Made by a program: the position numbers and the translations under genes. The notes under the pieces were generated by a model. It was not told the origin of the DNA. It saw only the letters and a program-made list of their open reading frames with translations, and did not search any database. A DNA stretch of 64,000 nt from Holtermannia corniformis. Its lineage: Eukaryota; Basidiomycota; Tremellomycetes; Holtermanniales. Where the stretch lies: assembly GCA_001599935.1 (NCBI GenBank), contig BCIJ01000003.1, positions 890,424 to 954,423 on the forward strand. Reading direction: 5' to 3'. Of this stretch, positions 21,726 through 35,226 are shown piece after piece (within the stretch, counting starts at the first letter, position 1; each line of letters starts with the position of its first letter).

Positions 21726-24007
21726 CTACATGTGAGCCTTGAACAGGACCTCGCCAATACACGTCGCCGTCAGTCCACGACCTCCAAAGAAACGACCGTT
21801 GAGACCGCGAACGGCCTTTTCGGCCCCGTCGAGATCTTTGAACGCAATGTAAACTTCGCCCTGGGTGATGGTGTCAGCTGGAGTGGGTGGATGGGTGGGG
21901 AATAACGCACCGCAGACGCCTTTTCAACCTTGAGCTTCTCAACGGCCCCATACTTTGATTCAACTTCGCCCTTGATATCATCTGCGAGGTCGAGGTCCCA
22001 GTTGCGCTCGGTCTCTCTGCGCAGTGTCAGCCTGTCCACACCTGACGGCAGGCAAACGCACTCGGCAGGGTCAAACACGTTGCTGACGAGTAAGAATCTA
22101 GTCTTCATCGTCGACACGGCCGGCTTAGCTCTGTCCAACCCATCAGCCACATGCAACGCAGGGTAGGATTGAACGCACGAAGCAGAAGAAGCGTTCGAGC
22201 GTCTCGGCGGCGAGCTGGCAGATTCCGTTCGCGCGAGCTTTTGCATCAGTTGCTGCCTCGACGTTGCGTCCATCCGGGCGCCAAAGCCACCAGCAGAGCC
22301 AAAGCCCATGACGGGCTCGTCGAGCGTTTCAATCGTGTTGCCGTGACCGTAGGCGTTGCGTTCTTCGACGGTGCTGACGCGGACTGGGCTTGTTAGCTGC
22401 GACCGAGGCGAATCAAGGCAAGACTGACTCTGCCGGCCTGCGATCTCAAACCCGTTCATGGCATCAAGAGCCATCTGCGCAGATGAGAGCTCGCGGAACT
22501 GGACATACGCCATACCCTTGCTTCGACCCGACTGTACGCGTGAGTCCAGCGTGTGTAGCATACGCTTCAACTCACATGATCGCGCTGGAGATCGACAAAC
22601 TCGAGCCTGCCAAACGCTTCAAACACCTGCCGGACGTCGTCTTCACCGAGCGAGCTGACGAGACCGCCGACGTAGAGACGGTGGTAGGGGATCGAGGCTT
22701 CGAGGTGGCCGTCGCGTTCGACGCCGTGCGGGAGCTTGAGGTCACGGCTGAGGGGCGGGAAGGCGGACCCGGCGCTCATCGGTGGTCGGCCGCTGTCTCT
22801 GTAGAGCGGGATGGCGGCACTGCGCGTTATGGCGTTAGCGAGCAAAGGCTGAGACTGGGCGACTTACACGGCTGGTGCAGTACCGTTGGCGGCGGCTTGA
22901 CGATTGCGCTCAGCTTCAGTCAACTGGATCAGGATCGGAAGACCCATGACGATTGTCCCCGACAGCTACGCGGGTCAGTCGCCATCATCTCGCAAGAGCA
23001 AAACCTACCGCCAGTGCCTGCGCAAGCAGCTCCAGCGAGCCGAGTTCAACATAGCCAATTCTACCCACGTCAGCCGATCCCTCGCACGAGCGCCAGACTG
23101 ACCCCTTGGATCGCCTCGAGACACGGTCGGTGACAATCCTAGCGTCCCTAACGCTCCCTCTTCCAAGCTTGTCTTCGAAGAACAGACCGAGGTCGCGAGA
23201 TGTGAGCCGGGCGGCCAGCTGCGAGACAAAGACGGAACGCTGTTCGGAATCGACTTCCTTTTGGAGCAGTTCGAGAGGGTCGACGACGGGGCCTAGTGGG
23301 TCGTGTGGGAGCCGACCGGGGCTTTCGTACGAGGGTGAAGGGCGGCGACGGCGGGGCGGCGAGTAGGGCGGGGTACGGCGCTCGCGGCGCGAGTGCTGCG
23401 GCGTGAGTATAACAGTAGTGCACAAGTGCGGGTCTGGGCAAGAGGTGATCATCCGTGCGATCACTGATCGCAGAGCGAAAAGCGAGCATACCTCTGATCG
23501 ATCCCACCCGCACGAGCACTCACCTCACGCCTGTCATCGGCCATGATCCTCTCCCTCCTCTCCCTCTCGCGTTCCTTTTCATCCCTCGTCAACTCGACCA
23601 TTGGCGTCGCAACGACCATTGTATCGTCCCTCTCTCTACCCCTATCACGCTCACGCTCACGGCGGTCATCCCTATCGCGCCTACCATCACGCTCCCTGTC
23701 CCGATGGGACCGATGGGACCGATGCGAGTCTCTCGACCTATCCCTCTCCCTCTCCCTCCTCCGCTTCCTCCTTTCCTCGCGCTCCGATTCCGTCTCGTCT
23801 TGACGCCTGCTCCGGCGGTGGTGCGATCGACGATCATCGTCGTCTTCATGATCCCGCTGACGTTTCTCGCGCTTCCTGGTACTCACCGTCAGCACGGATC
23901 AGGATCAGTGCAGGCCGGCAGACTACTGACGACGACAGTTCGGGCGTACGGTCCCGGTGCCGATCGAGGGATGATTTCGGCGACGGCGTGTCTGCTGCCC
24001 TGCTCAT
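21726..24007 (-). CDS. RBM39/CC1-like splicing factor with three RRMs
   Basis: From the ATG at 24007 the protein begins [19 protein letters not shown], then a long Arg/Ser/Glu/Asp-rich region (about 23.54-23.88 kb), typical of SR-related splicing factors. RRM1 contains [18 protein letters not shown] and [12 protein letters not shown]2 contains [20 protein letters not shown] and [14 protein letters not shown]. The last domain ([25 protein letters not shown], and the final exon [17 protein letters not shown]) is a UHM-like RRM3. Order and spacing match human RBM39 and fungal relatives, which act with U2AF in 3' splice-site choice. Introns are short and numerous. The first intron after the N-terminal exon is not resolved to the base. 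Confidence 0.8.
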
Positions 24008-24208
24008 CTCGAGCCCTGATCGAGAGGATGCAAGCAAGCAACGAGCAAGTCCAACCAGGATTGTAGATTCTTCTTCGGTGGGGGTTAGCACCCACCAAGT
24101 GGCGGTTGACAATCTCAATCGCATACACCCGCTATAGTACAGACGAGAAAAGATGCAATGCCGACGTGTTGATGGGATGCACAATGCGATGGATGGGTAG
24201 CAGGCCGA

Positions 24209-26549
24209 TCAGGATCGAGTCTGCGGAGGCGAGAAAGCAAAGCGCCGTTCGGGCAGTGGCAACACTGCGGCCGTATGCGGTCGGCGCGTATACTCGTATT
24301 CAGGCATCACAGACGTCGAACTGTTCGCCAGCGTCGGCGAGAGCGTCAACACGCCCGAAGCCGATGACGGCCGTTGATCGTTTTCAGGTAGCGCGGGCAA
24401 GCCTAGGCCCAACACGTTCAACGACGGGAGCGACGGTCTCGGACCGTCGTCGAGTTTCGGGCGTGAGCGGACAGGTTGGACTTCTTCCTCTTCCGACGTG
24501 GTGGTAGAGATCCGCCGGCCGGTCGTGGCAAACTGCCGGATGAGCGAGAGGGAATCGTAGTCGATTTTCGCTGTTGGAGAGCGTTCAGCGAATGCTGGGC
24601 GGAACGAATGCGATTCAAAGTAGGACGAGATGGGGGGAAGCGTGGGCGGTGGGACCGATTGACCACGGTCGTACCGTACAGGCGGGGGAGAAGGGAATGC
24701 AAACGAGATGGTTTGTTTCGGCGGCGGCGAACTTGCCCCGCTGACACTGACGGTACTAGGCCCCGCGGGCCGGAGAAGGATAGATGGTACATTCGCAGGC
24801 GTGTTGACCGTGATCGAGTGCACGCGCTCAAGTTTACCCGCAGACGTCCGTGGGCGATGTGGGCTCGGGGGTGAACCAGGCGGAGAGCGAGTCTTGGCTC
24901 TGGGAGCGGGCAGTGGCCCGACTTCGGGTGAACCAGTGTGAAGGTAGAGGTTTCGCTTGGAGCTGGAACCGACCGGTCCGCGACTGGGAGGCGTCCGCCG
25001 CTTGTTGGTCGACTTGGAGGCCGCGACGGCAGCTTGGGCAGCTATACGCGCCGCCGCTCCGATAGGCGTCACGATCAGAGGGACACTCGGCAGCATGACC
25101 TCTTTCGTCGTACTGCCCCCTCCACGCGGTTTCGCAACCTTGAGCGTGACCTGTGTGCATTAGCTCAAGTCCGGCTGTGGGCCCAGCTGCGCGACTGACC
25201 TTTGCAACGACTGCAAACTCTAGAGTGACCAATGCAGTCCTCAGCGTCTCTCCAACGTTCCATTTCCCACCCTGCTTTGGGATCCCGAGCGTGCCCTGTG
25301 TCCAGATGGCGCCGTCAGCGGCCACAGAGTGCTCCTCGACCGTCGTCTCTGCGATCCGCAGCGTGATGGCCTTGCCGGGCGGTGGCGGCAAGCTCGTAGC
25401 CGGTGGGGACGGCGGTGAAGACCGATGGAACAACGAGTGGATCCTCGATGTCGGCGTACGTCCTTCAGGCGACGACGAACCGCTGTCATCAGGGTTGATC
25501 GACAGCCTGCGCTCGATCCAGAACACGACCTTTTTGACCGTCACGTTGTCGAGCCCGACGGGGACGGTCCGAACGGCGAGTGAGAAACTGTCACCGGGAC
25601 CGTACGATCCCGAGGGCGCTTCGAACTGGAACCGAGTCTGGTGGTGGATCCGTTCGAGCGGTGGAGTCAGAGGTGGGAGGAGCGGTGGGTGGTGGTTGAC
25701 GAGGTTGATGTTCCACGAACGGTATTCGCGCTCGCCCGACATGCGGTGTTCTGGCTGTGCGTAGATTGCTACCATGCGTGAGCTGTTGCTTGCAGACTAG
25801 TCCTCGGGGACTCACAGATGTCGAGCTTCCAAGAAACCGACCACTCGCGCAACGTGGCCGAGCTCGCGTACAGGCCCGCATCAGCCACGGGCACGACGAG
25901 CCTGAACGGCCTCGTCAACGATTCGAGGTCCTCGACCTCTGCACCGCTCGGCGGCGTCCACAGGACTTGTTCGACACTCCAGAGATCGTGTTCACCCGTG
26001 TTGGAAAACACGCCGGGCTGACGCTGCTCATAGCACCGGAGCTTGACGACGATCCGGTTCACTCTGGACACGGCGGCGGGTTCCGGACGGCTGCAATGCA
26101 CAGTGCCGGTGACGACGACGGGGGAAAGCCCTAGGTAGCCTAAGCGTTGTCAGTCGAGTGGGTACAGTGGTCAAATAGGGGCACGTACCGGAATGAGGGT
26201 ACGAGAGCCCAGACGCGTTGCCAGCCCGTGGGACGACATTGAGCTCGAGCATTGAACGCGGCAAGCTGACCGTGGTCGGTACCGGTTTGATCGCTCGCTC
26301 GCTCGGTCAAGTGAAAAGCAGGCTAGGGACGGTAGCACGGGATGCGGTCGATCGCCTCGTCGACTGTGCTAGCGTCCAACTGGTGAACCATGGCATGGCA
26401 GCCTGATCGGGGATCGCGAGCGTTGACTAACTACCGAGCCGAGGCGGCGTTGGCCAGAGACTGAACCAGGACACAAACGGGGCGTCGAGCACAAAAGGCA
26501 CAAAGCGTTGGACGCCGGTTCCGTCCTTGTCCTCGATCGCTACGAGCAT
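24209..26549 (-). CDS. Arrestin-like protein
   Basis: The ATG at 26549 starts MLVAIEDKDGTGVQRFVPF; several exons lead to the TGA at 24209. The N-terminal arrestin sheet is recognisable in GTVHCSRPEPAAVSRVNRIV, VKLRCYEQRQ, HDLWSVEQVLW and EWSVSWKLDI. The second sheet has FQFEAPSGSYGPGDSFSLAV, ITLRIAETTVEEHSV and ALVTLEFAVVAKVTLKV. A Pro/Ser-rich tail of about 250 residues follows (SSPPPKQTISFAFPSPPP and similar). Fungal alpha-arrestins bring Rsp5-type ubiquitin ligases to plasma-membrane transporters. No clear PPxY motif was noticed, so the ligase link is not shown here. Individual exon edges in the first 400 bp are approximate. Confidence 0.65.
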
Positions 26550-27132
26550 CCATCACATTGATACAGCGGGCAGGCAGCAGGCAGCAGGCAGGATTCGAGG
26601 GTGGTGATGCTAGATGGACTGCATGCTCTGCGCTAGTCTAACAAACTCTTTGTCACTGTCAACCTGGAGCGCCGTGCCCGTTGCGGTCGCGTCGATCACC
26701 CTCGGCTCGGCGCCACTGCACACGGTGGCGGCAGTCACCAGGGCAGAGGCGATATCCCCCGGTGGCAGTGGCGTACATACCGACCTGACCACGCGCCTGT
26801 CTTTCCTCGCGAGCACCAGCACTAGCACCAGACTAGCACTAGCACCAACATGACACCAACATCTACCCACTCTACACCGCCGGCGACGCGTTCAAAACCC
26901 AGCACGGCCCACATGCATGTTTGTTTAGTCGACAGGATCCAATACGCGCTAGCACCAACATGGCACCGCCCACCGACCTCATCCGCCCTCACCGCAACCT
27001 TGGCACTCCTTTCTGCCCACGTACGCGTTTGATCGACCGCCCGTGCGAGCATTGGCCCAAAGGACTCCAGAGTGTGCTTGGGCTCGTCGCTTCCAGTTGT
27101 TGATCTAGACTCGACTTTCCACCCACCTCGCG
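26550..27132. other. Intergenic with short simple repeats
   Basis: Contains CAGGCAGCAGG repeats near 26570-26590 and three copies of a CTAGCACCAACATG-like motif between about 26820 and 26965. No gene is supported. It forms the divergent promoter region of the arrestin gene and the GH5 gene. Confidence 0.45.
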
Positions 27133-29083
<1,951 letters not shown>

Positions 29084-29166
29084 AAGCTCGATTTCATTTC
29101 GTTCAACGTTAGGCTGGACACTCGTATGAGGACTATAGGATGCATTGCTGTCGCTCTTTGCTATGG

Positions 29167-30820
29167 CTATGGCTCCAACACGGCGCGCCCACCGGGTACG
29201 CTGCATGAAGTTGATTCACCGTCGGAGGCCGTCAAGGTTGAATGGAGGAAGCCGCCTTCGCTTGCGCCTGTGAAACCGGGCTGGATCGACATGGTCGTCC
29301 TCGTCGATTCGGCGGATGGTTTTTCGAACGAGTCGTCACGGGGCAAAGTCAAGAGGGTGATTGCCGAGCGTGTATGCGCGTGTCGCGTCGTCAAGTCCGG
29401 ACGGTGCATGAACTCGGTGTCCATCAGTAGAGCCCTACCTAGTCCTTTGGACTGACCTGCACTCTCTGCCCGACCAACAACGGCTCTTCCATCTCGAGAC
29501 TGAGTGCCCCACGGCTCGGATCGCCCGACAGGATCTTGACCACTCGCTTCACGCTCCCATCCTGCCATCGCTCAGGCGCTCTCCCTAACATTAGATCGTA
29601 TGGAAGACTCACAGACGCCAAAAGAGCCATGAAGAACTCTTCATCCTTGCCGAGGCCGGCCATACCTTGCTGCTTGTCGGCGTTTCCGGGACGGGCTTGG
29701 ATCGCACGGATCAGCGCTTGCGTTGGGTTCGGATTGGTGTGGTCGATGGTGAGCAGTAGGTTGCCCTGCGCTCTGGAGCCATCATCAGTGCTCAAGGCGA
29801 CGTGAGGTGATGCAAACTCACCTTGAGATGGTGAATGGCTCCGAGAGCGCCTCGTAGCCGTCATAGGTCACTTGCACCGACGGTCGGAAGGTGGAGGAGA
29901 TGGCGATTCCAACACCGCCTTTCGATTGGAGCTCGCCTTCGAAAAAGAGCGTTGCGGGGAGCGAGGTGATGAACGGTGTTGGCGGCGTCACGAGCCCGAG
30001 CTGTTGGCGTCAGCATTGGGAAGAGTCAGGTCTGCATGTAGCGTACTTTGACTGCGTGCGGGAATGCAGCGGTCAAGGTGGTAAGAAGAGCTTGTGGTGT
30101 CGAATCAGTCATGAAGAAGAGGGACGAGACGTCTGTCGAGCTACCCATGATCAGCCGTAGCTCAGCCTCGACTCCGAGCTGGACGTACGTGAGACCCCAC
30201 AACCTCTCGGGTAGATCTAGAACACCCTCATCCTTCCTCTCGCTCCGCCCGGCCTCCCAGAGGGCCGACCAATCCCGCTGTTCTCCCCGTACGAGACGTT
30301 CCATCTCGCCTACATGGCTGCCCTTTTCATCCTCTGTCCACCTGCTCGCGGTACTCCCAGGCTTGTTCGCAGCCGCCAGTGTCTCGCGTTGCCATTTCCC
30401 GACCTGAGCTGCTGGCCGGCTTGCTAGATCCGACTTGAAGGTGCGTATCCGCTCGTCTGGCCAACTCGGGGTGAAGGTAGCGATGGTGACAGAGGATGCG
30501 GGCTGGTTGGGGATCGGCAAGGTAAACGCTCCGATCGAAGTCGGCAAGCTGGCATGCAGGCTGTGAATGATGGGTTCCAGCTCGACTCTCGGGAGCGCTG
30601 TTGAGACGAGGTAGGCCGAGACGGCATCGGGAGGCAATGGTGTTTCCTCAAAGTGAGCTCTGAGCTCCGCTGCCGTCGGATTGTAAAACGTCTGCAATTG
30701 CGTGTGCACCTGTCTCCGCGCTCTCAGTGCTCGTCTTGCCCCTGCCTTTCTGCTTGGTATCGACCTTGCCAGCATGCTGCTACGCCCTTGGAAACTGGTG
30801 ATGGCGATGGTGATGGACAT
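29167..30820 (-). CDS. FIST-domain-like protein with mitochondrial-type N terminus
   Basis: The start at 30820 gives MSITIAITSFQGRSSMLARS and about 40 residues with many Arg/Lys and no Asp or Glu, a typical mitochondrial presequence. A long exon follows to about 30045, then short exons containing LGLVTPPTPFITSLPATLFF, GGVGIAISSTFRPSVQVTYD, AQGNLLLTIDHTNPNPTQAL and KDEEFFMALLAS. The C terminus is PGFTGASEGGFLHS…CSVPGGRAVLEP. The G-V-G-x-A and V-x-Y-x-G patterns and the late GASEGG resemble FIST_N/FIST_C sensor proteins, such as the FBXO22-like fungal group. This is by-eye similarity; no function is established. Confidence 0.5.
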
Positions 30821-31011
30821 TTCCTGCTTGGTGCCCCACCGCAGTTGTTCTCTTTGCTCTCGTCACTCCTGTACCCTCACCGCCGCCATGCTATCATCCA
30901 GGGCACCAGGGATACGGAGAGGGTAGGCAAGGAAGCGTCGCTATCCATCTATCAAATCAGACGACCATCCAGTTTAATCTTTGCGGTGGTGAGTGAAGCT
31001 CGCTACGACGC

Positions 31012-32262
31012 ATGCCCAGCTCTTTCGCTTGCATCCTCGCCGCCGTCTGGCTCGCCTCGTCAACGGTGGCCAAGTCTGGCAAAGCGGGTCTAGCATGGCC
31101 AAACAGTGTCTATGTGCCCATGGCGGGCTTCACAGCGGACAACACGACGATCGACTGGTGAGTTGGGTCTGTGCTTGCGTCACTTACCGATCGCCACCGA
31201 CGTTCAAGACGCACCGAGGAAGCTGACATCCATCGCTTCGGCAGGTACTACACATGGAGCCCAGACCCAGTGATCCCTACATCCCGCAACCCTCTATACC
31301 ATGTTCCATTCGACTACGTTCCCATGCTCTGGGCACCAAACTCGACCTACCTCGACCCTTTTCTCGACGCGGTCGCCAACAACTTTTCCTCGGTCCAGCT
31401 CACGTCCCAGCGCAACGTCCTAGCTTTCAATGAACCAAACCAAGTCGGTCAAGCCGATTGTACCCCGCTCGAGGCGGCCCAAGTATGGGTGCAACATCTG
31501 GAACCGCTCAAAGCGCAGGGTTACAGACTGGGAAGTCCGGCCGTCACGAGTGCACCCGATGGCAAGGTCTGGATGCAAGAGTGGCTGGCGAGCTGCAACG
31601 CGAGCTGTCACCCAGACTTTATCGCCTTGCACTGGTCAGTCGCTTGCGTCATAGATCGCAGACCTGGCTAAGTGGACATAGGTACGACATGGTGGCCAGT
31701 GACTTTATTGAATACCTCGAAGACTTTCACGAGACCTTCAACCTACCCATCTGGGTTACAGGTCTGTCGTTGACACCCGGCACCCGGCAGTCGCTGACCG
31801 CCGTGCAGAGTTTGCAATGCAAAACTTTAGCTATCATGACAATACGACCTCGACACAGCAGCATCAAGCAACCCTACCCGAGATCGTCTCCTTTATGAAC
31901 ACGACGCTGTCGTTCATGGAGAGCACCGACTGGGTCGAGCGCTACGCGTGGTTTGGGGACATGTATGATCTGGTACGTTCTCATACATACTCGCTTGTAC
32001 GTATCCTAATACCCCACAGCAAGGCGTCAACGAGCTCAATGGCCTGTTCCGATCCGAAGGCGAGACGAGGAGGACAGGAGCGCTCAGCGATCTAGGAGTC
32101 CAGTATGCGGCCTCGAATGGGAGTGTCGAGAACTCGTATGGTGTAGGAGGCGGCGGTGATGGCGGCTATGGCTACCATAACGGGGCTCATTCCGCGCGTG
32201 CAGGTGTGCAGCTAGCCTTTGGCGGACTGCTGGCGCTTGTAGCTGGCTGGGTGGTGGTTTAA
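31012..32262 (+). CDS. GH128 endo-beta-1,3-glucanase-like, GPI-anchored
   Basis: The ATG at 31012 starts a signal peptide (MPSSFACILAAVWLASSTVA). After it come GLAWPNSVYVPMAGF, YYTWSPDPVIP, FDYVPMLWAPNS, the acid/base region VLAFNEPNQ, LGSPAVTSAPDGKVWMQEWL, and the nucleophile region NLPIWVTEFAMQNF, followed by WVERYAWFGDM. These are hallmarks of Asl1-like GH128 enzymes. The C terminus is Gly/Ser-rich and ends in a hydrophobic segment (GVQLAFGGLLALVAGWVVV), a GPI-attachment signal, so the enzyme is probably held at the wall or membrane. Four introns were read. With the two GH5 genes it makes three glucan-active genes within 20 kb. Confidence 0.85.
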
Positions 32263-32310
32263 AGTAGAGACATAGATAGACTCTCAATGTATCCATAGAT
32301 CCCACCGGGC

Positions 32311-32835
32311 CTACACCGTACTACACGCCATCGACGACAAAAGCTTCTGCTCGATCGGCGGACAGGTCGTCGTATACTGCTCAATCGTCATGTATCGTTG
32401 CTCCATGAACGACCGGTGCGTCGACCTGCACGTTTGCAAGACGGGCACGACGATCCCCGACAAATCGGCCGATTGCATGACTTGACCCCACAGAAAGAGA
32501 CCCGCGGTCGGCTTGGCGCACTCTGACGTGTGCCAGTGTAGCAAAAAGGACATGTCGTCTGCGTCTGGGATGGACATGGACATTTTGGCGATGAGGAAAG
32601 ACTAGACGGCAAGCGGGTACACGGTACTTGACTCATCGATCCTCAATTTCAGCGGAGATGCATGCAAAGGAAGCATCTGGTAGTACAAGTCCGCTCGGCT
32701 GCGCAGCTTGACCTTTGTGTCGCGCGTCGCGCGTATCACGCAGCGGTGGCGACCGCCTCTTACGTGCGCGCAGATAGCCCGCCTTGGGATCGCCATTCCA
32801 CGCCGCCATCGATCCAGCGCTGCGCAAGCGAACAT
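32311..32835 (-). CDS. Unknown small protein
   Basis: A minus-strand model from an ATG at 32835 or 32796 ends at 32311. The part with protein-like composition is VKLRSRADLYYQMLPLHASP joined to MSIPDADDMSFLLHWHTSEC and IEQYTTTCPPIEQKLLSSM. The joining intron near 32610-32640 is very short, so the model may be wrong there. No family is recognised. Confidence 0.4.
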
Positions 32836-33093
32836 GGCCGGGTCAAGCAGTGATATCAGTGTGGACAGAGAGCCGCAGCAGATCTTTGAGGGAACGAAGC
32901 AGCAACGCATGAACCGGATTCCTGCTTGAACGTCGGATTTCACTGCAGGGCAAGTGGAATCGACGTTGCTGCCGATCTTTGCTGGCAAAGTCGCTAAAGT
33001 CCAAGAAGAAAGAGGGAAAAGCATGATGACAGGGAAGAGGTCGGGCTAGATTCACAGGGATAGCTCGACGAGATCTGTTGCGGGCGCTGTACG

Positions 33094-34065
33094 ATGGCGC
33101 GTGAGCTCGAGAGGGAGAGGGAGAGCCGTGCTGGAATGGATCATTGCTTTTCCGACAGGTTTGTATTTGTAGATCGTGCGCCTTGGCCAGCAAACTTTGC
33201 CGTGGATCTGCCGACTGTGACCGGCAGCTTGCCCGCTACCGTCGACGCAGGTCAATTTAGTCACCCGCTGAGCGGAGCTACGAGATCTTTCAGATGGTGG
33301 CGTCGAACTGTGCAGGACAGCTCGCCTTTACAGGCTCTTCACGAAACTGATATCTCTCCTGCCTCGTAAAGGACCACCAACGCAGATCTCTCGCTCGCAC
33401 CAGGCCGCGCCCGACTGGTCAAACTAATTCCGAGATCACAAGCTTGCTGCGACTAGATTCAGGCCCTGTAAAGGAGGAACGCGTCCTGGATCGGAGTACA
33501 CGTTCCTCAGATGCTGAATACTTGGCCGAACTGCAGATTGCCATGCGCATGCCACCGCTGCCTTGGAATCCGAGCTCTTTCGCAGCAAATGTTAGCTTGT
33601 TCATTCTTCACCATGACTGATCAGATGGAGGCGGGGCGTCATGGCCTGACTGTCCGGGGAATGATCTCGAGTTGGCATGCCAGAATCGTGTTCGGTGCAG
33701 ACGGGGAATGGGGATGATAGTGTCCGTGGTCGATGGACGACACGATCACGCTGGTTGCTGATAATAGAGATGCATCGAGTGTCTGTTGTTTGCCATTGGC
33801 ACCCAGCCAGCATTGCCTACTTATCCGCGCACGTTTTCCATTCCAATACGAGGATGAGTTGCGACGCCATGATCCCTCTGCTGACGGGCGAGATGTCAAG
33901 AACGGCTGGTGGGACGTCCATTTGAGTAAACGCGCGGTTTTGATGCGAGGCACGAGTAAAGACGCTTTTGCGATTACCAAGTGGTCGCAGCGGGAAGGCG
34001 AGGGGGCTGATAGGCATATCATTCCGTCTTTGGCGCCAATTTGCCCGCTCGCTGGCCGACTTTGA
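33094..34065 (+). CDS. Unknown protein, exon structure approximate
   Basis: Plus-strand exons from about 33.4 kb can be linked as follows. EERVLDRSTRSSDAEYLAEL…PWNPSSFAAN is followed by an intron (about 33593-33624) to MEAGRHGLTVRGMISSWHAR, and by another (about 33693-33770) to ASSVCCLPLAPSQHCLLIRA…NGWWDVHLSKRAVLMRG, ending at the TGA at 34065. The N-terminal part back to 33094 is uncertain. No family is recognised. Its 3' end overlaps the convergent PIG-X gene by about 46 bp. Confidence 0.4.
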
Positions 34066-34858
34066 GAAGTTTGCGAGCGACCCAGAGAAAGGAGAGCCAG
34101 ATGGTGAGTGTCGTGAGAGTTTCGACGGGTGCTTGGTGTGAGAGTTGGCCTGTTGGGAGGGTGAGGGTGAGAGGGTTGTTTATGGTGATAGGGTGAAGTG
34201 AGGCTTTGTCGAATGGGAGGAGCGGCACTGGAAGACGTATGAGTCAATTCAGATACATCGGGGGTACGACACATGACGCACTAGGTTCGTGGGACGAGCA
34301 ATGCCAGCCTGCTCTGATGACCGCATCCGACGTCGGAAGAACATGCACCTCGACTTGACCATCATCATTCAGTTCAGAATACCGCGCATGCAGTGGTACC
34401 GTCGTCTCCAGATGCCATGCCGCGGCCATTGCTTCCGTCTCCCAGCTACAAGGGCCATAGCTCACATCCAGCCGAACCCTTTCTGCGTGCGGAAGCACGG
34501 CCCGTTCGAGATCGATCACCGTTGGCGAGAGGTGCCAGGTGCTTGGACCGGCTTGATGGGTGTCCCACTGATCGTGCAGCTCGTTTGAATCGAGAAAGAC
34601 ATGGTCGGGAAAGGTTAGGGATAGCCCGAGATGGCAGAAGGAGGTTGCGTTGGGTCGGTAGGCGGGCGCTTTGGCAGTGATGCTGAGACTGGGATGGAAC
34701 GATGGCTCAGAGATGGAGAATTTCAATTGTGGAGTCTCTGGCAGCAGCATGTCGCATGAGGCGAGGTCAAGCAATCGAGCACAACTACGAGCGAGAAGCG
34801 GAAGTCCTAGCGACGCGCTAGCAGAAGAGTAGCAAATCGATAAGTAAACTGGTATCAC
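34019..34858 (-). CDS. PBN1: PIG-X/Pbn1-like subunit of GPI mannosyltransferase I
   Basis: The main exon includes PSFHPSLSITAKA, LTFPDHVFLDSNELHD, LERAVLPHAERVRLDVSYGP and TTVPLHARYSELNDDGQVEV. An intron with a GTGCGT donor leads to PLLPFDKASLHPITIN, then TLPTGQLSHQAPVETLTTLT, WLSFLWVARKLLKV and the basic end GKLAPKTE. The LP-x-x-VFLD-x-x-EL pattern, the P-L-H-x-RY block and the single membrane helix near the C terminus are the PIG-X/Pbn1 signature. The subunit stabilises PIG-M/Gpi14 in the ER for GPI-anchor synthesis. The first base given is not an ATG; the true start lies upstream or after an unresolved intron (34.86-34.95 kb). Confidence 0.7.
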
Positions 34859-35226
34859 CCTGCTGATGCGCAGGTTCAGTGCGAATTTGTATGATTGAGT
34901 AGATCATATAGCTGACTCCCAAGGTCTTTGAGCTTCCTACATGCTCGTGCCAAAAAGTCAGCAAATGGGCATGTACGATGGCGCACCTAACCTGGCAACC
35001 CCGCGCCTATTGTCGCGCCTAAACATTCTCCCGCGCAGTTAGCGATACCTCGGGCAGCTTGAGCGACAGCTTGAGCTGCATTCTGTCGTACTTTGAGTAC
35101 AGCAACACTCGACTCGGCAGGCAGTTTCCTTGCTCTCTGGTCAACATTCACTCCTCGCAACCGACGACACCGCTTCGTCTGCGGACGATCGGGAACGAGC
35201 TCGGGTCTGGCTGAAAGCCTCCGACC
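34859..35226. other. Intergenic between divergent genes
   Basis: Contains the undefined 5' part of the PIG-X gene and the promoter of the MAPKKK gene. No other gene seen. Confidence 0.4.

Noticed and set aside
23543..23803. Ser/Leu/Arg-rich ORFs on the plus strand opposite the RBM39 gene
   Set aside because: These are the complement of the RS/RE repeat codons, not separate genes.
26820..26970. CTAGCACCAACATG repeats as a mobile element or CRISPR-like array
   Set aside because: Only three short imperfect copies with irregular spacing; simple-sequence expansion explains them.
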